Part shown: positions 59,962-64,000 of the stretch, piece after piece
Numbering within the stretch: position 1 is the stretch's first letter
How the letters are laid out: each line of letters starts with the position of its first letter
Source of the DNA: Hymenobacter sp. DG01
GTDB lineage: Bacteria; Bacteroidota; Bacteroidia; Cytophagales; Hymenobacteraceae
Direction: 5' to 3'
NCBI RefSeq assembly: GCF_006352025.1
Contig: NZ_CP040936.1
Location: 2,170,001-2,234,000, forward strand
DNA length: 64,000 bases
Translations under genes and position numbers: made by a program
The notes under the pieces: generated by a model
What the model was told of the DNA's origin: nothing
Seen by the model: only the letters and a program-made list of their open reading frames with translations
The model's database searches: none

Positions 59962-60048
59962 GTAGCCCGGACTTTAGGCCGGTAGCCGCTCATTTGCTCC
60001 CACTCAGAAGAAAGATGCGGGAGGCCATCGGACTAAAGTCCGGGCTAC
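59962..60048. repeat. REP-like inverted repeat GTAGCCCGGACTTTAG
   Basis: Exact 16-bp arms GTAGCCCGGACTTTAG (59962-59977) and CTAAAGTCCGGGCTAC (60033-60048) around 55 nt. A 17-bp copy of one arm is found at 40617-40633. It lies in non-coding DNA after the hydrolase gene and could also help terminate it. Confidence 0.75.
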
Positions 60049-60117
60049 AGTACAGCTACAGGTACTCTTTATATTGCGTGCGAAATCAGGTATGCTCTAC
60101 CCCCTTCTCACCGTTTT

Positions 60118-60708
60118 ATGTTACTCCATCAGGAATTCGCAGCGCTGAGGCTGGAGCTGTCCGTGAAAGCCAAGAACGGCCTGGATTTTATTGTGGCCGC
60201 CAGCGTAGTGTGGGCCGCTATTGCAGTGGTCTGGCTGCTGCCGGGCTCCCTGACCCAGAAAGGGTTTATCACCTTTTTTGTGGGCTCGGCCACGCTGCCC
60301 CTGGCCTGGCTGCTCTCGAAAGTATTGCGCACTACCTGGACGCTGCCGCACAACCCGCTGCAACCGCTGGGGCTCTGGCTCAACTTCGCGCAGCTGTTCT
60401 ATTTTCCCTTTCTCATCTTTATTTACAGCAAGTACCCACAGCACTTTATCATGACCTACGGCATCATTACGGGGGCTCATTTTTTCCCGTACGCCTGGTT
60501 TTATGATGCCCGGCCGTTCGCGGTTATGGCCGGCGTTATTCCGGTAGGCTGCCTGGTGCTGGGGCTGCGCCTCACCGAGCCCGGCCAGCTTTACCTGATT
60601 CCGGTGTTTATTGCCGGTGCCCTGGTGGTGCTGGGGGGCCTGCTGGTGGTTGCTTACCGCCAGAATAAGAAAGCCTACCTCGCCCCCGTGGCCCTGCAAG
60701 CCCACTAA
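60118..60708 (+). CDS. Six-helix membrane protein, DUF7010-like
   Basis: A 196-residue integral membrane protein with about six hydrophobic helices (FIVAASVVWAAIAVVWLL, FITFFVGSATLPLAWLL, FAQLFYFPFLIFIY, IITGAHFFPYAWFY, VIPVGCLVLGLRL, FIAGALVVLGGLLVVAY). The HFFPYAWFYDA stretch recalls the DUF7010 type of small membrane proteins, but I cannot confirm the family. It starts 31 bp upstream of the LytS-type kinase in the same direction, so it may be part of the same transcript and contribute to sensing. Confidence 0.75.
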   Translation: MLLHQEFAALRLELSVKAKNGLDFIVAASVVWAAIAVVWLLPGSLTQKGFITFFVGSATLPLAWLLSKVLRTTWTLPHNPLQPLGLWLNFAQLFYFPFLIFIYSKYPQHFIMTYGIITGAHFFPYAWFYDARPFAVMAGVIPVGCLVLGLRLTEPGQLYLIPVFIAGALVVLGGLLVVAYRQNKKAYLAPVALQAH

Positions 60709-60738
60709 CCTGCGGCCGCTCTGGCCCTATTTCCTCGT

Positions 60739-61839
60739 ATGTTTTCCTACGCCGCCGCACCGTCTCCCAGCCGCCTGTACTGGCACTGCCAGCTACTGGG
60801 GTGGAGCCTGTACTTTGTGGGCTGTTCGCTGATTTTTGCCTTCACGGGCTCGGCCACCCGCACCATGGTTCTGATTGTGCTGACCATTTCAGCAACCATG
60901 CTCCTGATCAGTCACTGGCTGCGCTACCACGTGCGGGCCAACCGGTGGGAGCAGCTGGCCCCGCTGCCCCTGCTGGGGCGCCTGCTGGCAGCCAACGTGG
61001 TGCTCTCCCTGGTGAGTCAGGTCCTGATCTGGGCCGTCATTATTTTCCTGATCCGGCCCGTCGGTAACGGCAATCCTCAGGGCTGGGGGCAGTTTTTCGG
61101 GTACGCGGCCAACGTGAATATTCTGCTGTGGCTGTGGAGCGGCTTCTACTTTGGCTGGCACTACCTCACCAGCTTCCGGCAGGCCGAAGTGGACAAGTGG
61201 AAGCTGGCCGCCGCCGTGCAGGAGGCCGAAATGCGCACCCTTAAGGCCCAGATCAATCCCCACTTCATGTTCAATGGGCTCAACAACATCCGGGCGCTGG
61301 TAATGGAAAACCCAGCCCGGGCCCGCGACATGATTACCCACCTCTCGGACCTGCTGCGCTACTCCATTCAGCTCAACAGCGCCGAGCAGGTGCCCCTGAG
61401 CCGGGAGCTGGAAATTGTGGAGCACTACCTGCAGTTGGAGGCCCTGCAGCTGGAGGAGCGCCTGCACTACTCCCTGGACGTGGACCCAGCGGCCCTGAGG
61501 GTGCTGATTCCGCCCATGACCCTGCAGCTGCTGGTAGAAAACGCCATTAAGCACGGGCTGGCCCCGCGCCCGGCGGGCGGCGTCATTCGCCTCTGCGCCC
61601 AGCTCAACGACTCCAACACCCTGCATGTAACCGTGCGCAACACCGGCCGCTACACCCCCCAGCCCGGCTACCAGGGGGTAGGCGTGCGCAACGCCCGCGA
61701 GCGGCTGGCCCTGCTTTTTGGCCCCGCCGCCCACCTGCACCTGGCCAACGACCCTCACACCCCGGATATGGTAGTGGCCCACCTGCAGCTGCCGGTAGCG
61801 GCCGGAGCACCAGTACCTGTGGCGCCCGCCCTGGCCTAA
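60739..61839 (+). CDS. LytS/YehU-type sensor histidine kinase
   Basis: A 366-residue kinase with four N-terminal membrane helices (~15-135), a short coiled coil and the His_kinase domain of the LytS family. The phosphorylated His175 lies in AQINPHFMFNGLNNIRALV; the ATP site has LLVENAIKHG and GVGVRNARERLALLFG. Its partner regulator follows after 66 bp. Known pairs of this type respond to envelope state, peptides or metabolites. Confidence 0.95.
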   Translation: MFSYAAAPSPSRLYWHCQLLGWSLYFVGCSLIFAFTGSATRTMVLIVLTISATMLLISHWLRYHVRANRWEQLAPLPLLGRLLAANVVLSLVSQVLIWAVIIFLIRPVGNGNPQGWGQFFGYAANVNILLWLWSGFYFGWHYLTSFRQAEVDKWKLAAAVQEAEMRTLKAQINPHFMFNGLNNIRALVMENPARARDMITHLSDLLRYSIQLNSAEQVPLSRELEIVEHYLQLEALQLEERLHYSLDVDPAALRVLIPPMTLQLLVENAIKHGLAPRPAGGVIRLCAQLNDSNTLHVTVRNTGRYTPQPGYQGVGVRNARERLALLFGPAAHLHLANDPHTPDMVVAHLQLPVAAGAPVPVAPALA

Positions 61840-61905
61840 TGCCCCGGCCCAGGGTGCCCTTAATACCAGCTAATTCTTACCTGATCAGCGTACATCTGCA
61901 CTTTT

Positions 61906-62658
61906 ATGAATGCCTTGCTAGTTGATGACTCCCGCCTGGCCCGCACCGAGCTGCGCCACCTGCTGCAGGCATTTCCGGAGGTGACGGTGGTAGGCGAAGC
62001 CCGCCACGCCGAGGAAGCCCGGACCCGGCTGCGGGAGCTTCAGCCGGATTTGCTGTTTCTCGACATCCACATGCCGGGTGAAACCGGATTCGAGCTGCTC
62101 GCCTCCCTGGACGTGGCTCCGCGCGTTATTTTCACTACGGCTTACGACGAGTACGCCCTGCGTGCTTTCGAGGTAAATGCTCTCGACTACCTGCTCAAGC
62201 CCATTCAGGAAAACCGGCTGGCTGCCGCCCTGGCCAAAGCCCGCCTGAAGCAGGCAGCGGCCGTAGCGGTGGAGGCAGGAGCCGCCGGACCACCCCCGGC
62301 CGAAGAGCCTGCCCCTACCCCCCTCTCTGAGCACGACCAAGTATTTGTGAAGGACGGGGAGCGGTGCTGGTTTGTACGCCTCTCGGATATCCGGCTGTTT
62401 GAAATCAACGGCAGCTACACCCAGATTTACTTTGAGCAAAACCGCCCCCTGATTCCGCGGACCCTGCAGCACCTGGAGCAACGCCTCGATTCGCGGGTGT
62501 TTTTCCGGGCCAACCGCCAGCAGATCATCAACCTGAAATGGGTGGAAAGTATTGAGCCCTGGTTTAGCAACTCCCTGAAAATCCGGCTGCGCGGAGGGCC
62601 GGAGGTAGAGGTTTCGCGCCAGCAGTCGGTGCGGTTTCGGGAAATGCTGAGCTTGTAG
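61906..62658 (+). CDS. LytTR-family response regulator
   Basis: A 250-residue regulator: a REC domain (1-~120) with Asp53 in LLFLDIHMPGETG and the lysine in YLLKPIQ, an Ala/Pro-rich linker, and a LytTR DNA-binding domain (~145-250) with FEINGSYTQIYF, RTLQHLEQRL and FFRANRQQIINLKWVESIEPW. LytTR proteins bind pairs of short direct repeats upstream of target genes. It is the partner of the kinase just upstream. No LytTR-type paired repeats were recognised in the window. Confidence 0.95.
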   Translation: MNALLVDDSRLARTELRHLLQAFPEVTVVGEARHAEEARTRLRELQPDLLFLDIHMPGETGFELLASLDVAPRVIFTTAYDEYALRAFEVNALDYLLKPIQENRLAAALAKARLKQAAAVAVEAGAAGPPPAEEPAPTPLSEHDQVFVKDGERCWFVRLSDIRLFEINGSYTQIYFEQNRPLIPRTLQHLEQRLDSRVFFRANRQQIINLKWVESIEPWFSNSLKIRLRGGPEVEVSRQQSVRFREMLSL

Positions 62659-62784
62659 GCGGCGGTCGGCCCGGCTCAGGATTATTCCGGCCTGCCTGCA
62701 TCCTTTTGGGGTAGTTTATAGTACACAGGCTCAGGCTGCTGCCTGCGCGGCGGCTGGTTTCTCTCGCCTATAGCCTTTGTTGCC

Positions 62785-63045
62785 ATGAAGTGCATACTAC
62801 CTCTCTCGGCCCTTGCCCTGCTGCTGGGCTCGGCCTCCTGCTCTCAGGATACCACGGCCATGGAAAAACCCCGCGAATACCGCTCGGTCTCCATGGAAAA
62901 AACCCGGCGCACCAACGACAAATCCCAATTTAAGCGCAACCACAGCCCCATCGGGCTGGGCATTGATCTAAACTCGAACAATCCCCACAAATTCAGGATG
63001 GTGAATGCGCCTAAGCGCTACAAGTACAGCAAAGGCGGCCGGTAA
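62785..63045 (+). CDS. Small basic lipoprotein of unknown function
   Basis: An 86-residue exported protein with a lipoprotein signal (LSALALLLGSASC, Cys19 acylated). The mature part is hydrophilic and basic (EKTRRTNDKSQFKRNHSP, APKRYKYSKGGR). No family recognised. It has its own terminator downstream, and the product is probably anchored to the membrane by its lipid only. Confidence 0.75.
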   Translation: MKCILPLSALALLLGSASCSQDTTAMEKPREYRSVSMEKTRRTNDKSQFKRNHSPIGLGIDLNSNNPHKFRMVNAPKRYKYSKGGR

Positions 63046-63069
63046 GGCTACCCCGAAGATGCCCCAGGT

Positions 63070-63103
63070 AGGCCGTCTGAGTAAATGCAGGCGGCCTTTT
63101 TAT
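63070..63103 (+). terminator. Terminator after the small lipoprotein gene
   Basis: The arms AGGCCGTCTG and CAGGCGGCCT (one mismatch) with an 8-nt loop, followed by TTTTTATTTT, 25 bp after the stop. Confidence 0.85.
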
Positions 63104-63297
63104 TTTCAGCCGCAGCCGCGTTTCAAAGTCAGCAAGCGCGGCTGCAGCTAGTGCTGGAAACGCAGCCTCTCAAGGGCCGGGGGCAGCTGTTTATCGAAAA
63201 GCCCGGCTCTGCCCCTGCCGGGCTGGCCCGGAATAGTTAAATTTACCGGGCCCTGGCCTGTGCGCTAAGGAGCTTATTAATCCTTTGCTCGTTGCTT

Positions 63298-64000
63298 ATG
63301 CTGCTACCGATACTGCGCTATTTCATTTGTTGCTGGGGCCTTGTGCTGGTGCTGCTGCCTGCCACGCTTCGTGGGCAAAGCCCAACCGCTGCGGCAGCGG
63401 CCAAAACTATTATTCCGGGCCGGTTGGTATTCAAGCTGAAGGCCTCTACAGGTCAGCAGCGCAATATTCCTGAGAACACCCGAACGCCAGTGCTGAACGC
63501 GGCCCTGGCCCGCCTGAACGCCCGGAACGTGCGGCCCAAGTTTCCCTTGAGCGCCGCGCCCGATGCCCGGCAGCCGGGAGCCGTGAATCTGGGCCTGATT
63601 TTCCAGGCCGATCTGCCAACGGCACTGCCCGTGGAGGAGGCTTGCCAGGCCCTGCGCAAAACCGGCGCGGTTGAGTACGCCGAGCCCCTGTACAGCTACC
63701 CTATGCTGTATCAGCCCAACGACCCGCTGTCCGACTCTACCCTCGCCAGCGGGCAATATTACCTGAAGAACATCAGGGCCTACCGCGCCTGGGACATCAG
63801 CAAAGGCGACACGAGCCTGGTTATCGGGATTGTGGATGCGGGTACCCGCCTGACTCACGAAGACCTGAAAAGCCAGCTGCAGCTCAACCGCCTCGACCCT
63901 ATTGATGGCATTGATAACGACCAGGACGGCTACGTAGATAACTACTATGGCTGGGACTTTGCCGACAACGACAACAACCCCTCCCGGGACCCCAGCAGCG
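63298..64000 (+). CDS. Subtilisin-like (S8) serine protease, N-terminal part (3' end outside window)
   Basis: The frame from the ATG at 63298 stays open to the window end (234 codons visible). It begins with a signal peptide (FICCWGLVLVLLPATLRGQ), an inhibitor-type propeptide (~35-130, with GRLVFKLKA and TGAVEYAEPLYSY), and the start of the S8 catalytic domain: Asp180 in IGIVDAGTRLTHEDL, followed by the Ca-binding-like IDGIDNDQDGYVDNYYGWDF. The His and Ser of the triad lie beyond the end. Proteins of this type in Bacteroidota often end in a T9SS tail. Function: extracellular or surface proteolysis. Confidence 0.93.
   Translation, partial: MLLPILRYFICCWGLVLVLLPATLRGQSPTAAAAAKTIIPGRLVFKLKASTGQQRNIPENTRTPVLNAALARLNARNVRPKFPLSAAPDARQPGAVNLGLIFQADLPTALPVEEACQALRKTGAVEYAEPLYSYPMLYQPNDPLSDSTLASGQYYLKNIRAYRAWDISKGDTSLVIGIVDAGTRLTHEDLKSQLQLNRLDPIDGIDNDQDGYVDNYYGWDFADNDNNPSRDPSS

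Overview
The window looks like a chromosomal segment from a GC-rich member of the Bacteroidota, most like Hymenobacter (Hymenobacteraceae). This is inferred from several secreted proteins with type IX secretion (T9SS) C-terminal tails, a TonB-dependent receptor and a TonB-like transducer, a tRNA promoter that fits the Bacteroidota consensus (TTTG, 20-bp spacer, TAnnTTTG), C/T-rich leaders without clear Shine-Dalgarno sites, and overall protein character. I see no rRNA, CRISPR array, insertion sequence or prophage.

Layout. 1-3.2 kb: the end of a D-Ala-D-Ala ligase, a PASTA protein and a T9SS cargo protein. 3.3-9.5 kb: rhodanese, the redox sensor OhrR with its operator and the peroxidase Ohr, an NADPH-dependent oxidoreductase, a DJ-1/PfpI protein, RecQ helicase and a STAS-like protein. 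9.6-14.8 kb: a solitary protein resembling phage single-strand annealing proteins, a LolD-type ATPase, SucC, a transglutaminase-like protein, a second Ohr and tRNA-Arg(CCG). 15-24.3 kb: membrane signalling genes (a 7TM protein with a separate kinase, a kinase with its own membrane domain), YitT, and a 1012-residue fusion of an ATP/ADP-translocase-like transporter with HEAT repeats and a cyclic-nucleotide-binding domain, then a fasciclin protein. 24.5-30.6 kb: a T9SS endonuclease I and a stress-type group with two universal stress proteins, an acetyltransferase and two very hydrophilic proteins. 30.7-36.6 kb: a TonB-dependent receptor, a GAF hybrid kinase with REC and HPt domains, and a single-domain response regulator.

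36.7-50.5 kb is a one-direction exopolysaccharide locus. A priming sugar transferase with a Cys/His-rich insertion would load the first sugar on undecaprenyl phosphate; six glycosyltransferase-like proteins would extend it; a Wzx-like flippase, an O-antigen ligase/polymerase-like protein and a Wzz/Wzc-like chain-length protein with a degenerate kinase domain would export and polymerise it; a short TolC-like protein may be the outer-membrane part. A 29-residue membrane peptide is also encoded there. Two large secreted glycosidases (50.6-56.0 kb) converge on the locus and may trim the polymer.

56.4-64 kb: a membrane protein with foreign-looking base composition, small unknown proteins, a TonB-like protein, an alpha/beta hydrolase, a LytS/LytTR two-component pair, a small lipoprotein, and the start of a subtilisin-like protease that runs off the window.

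Start codons were moved from the longest ORF to the conserved or signal-peptide start where sequence supports it. Family assignments are by recognition of motifs, not by database search.
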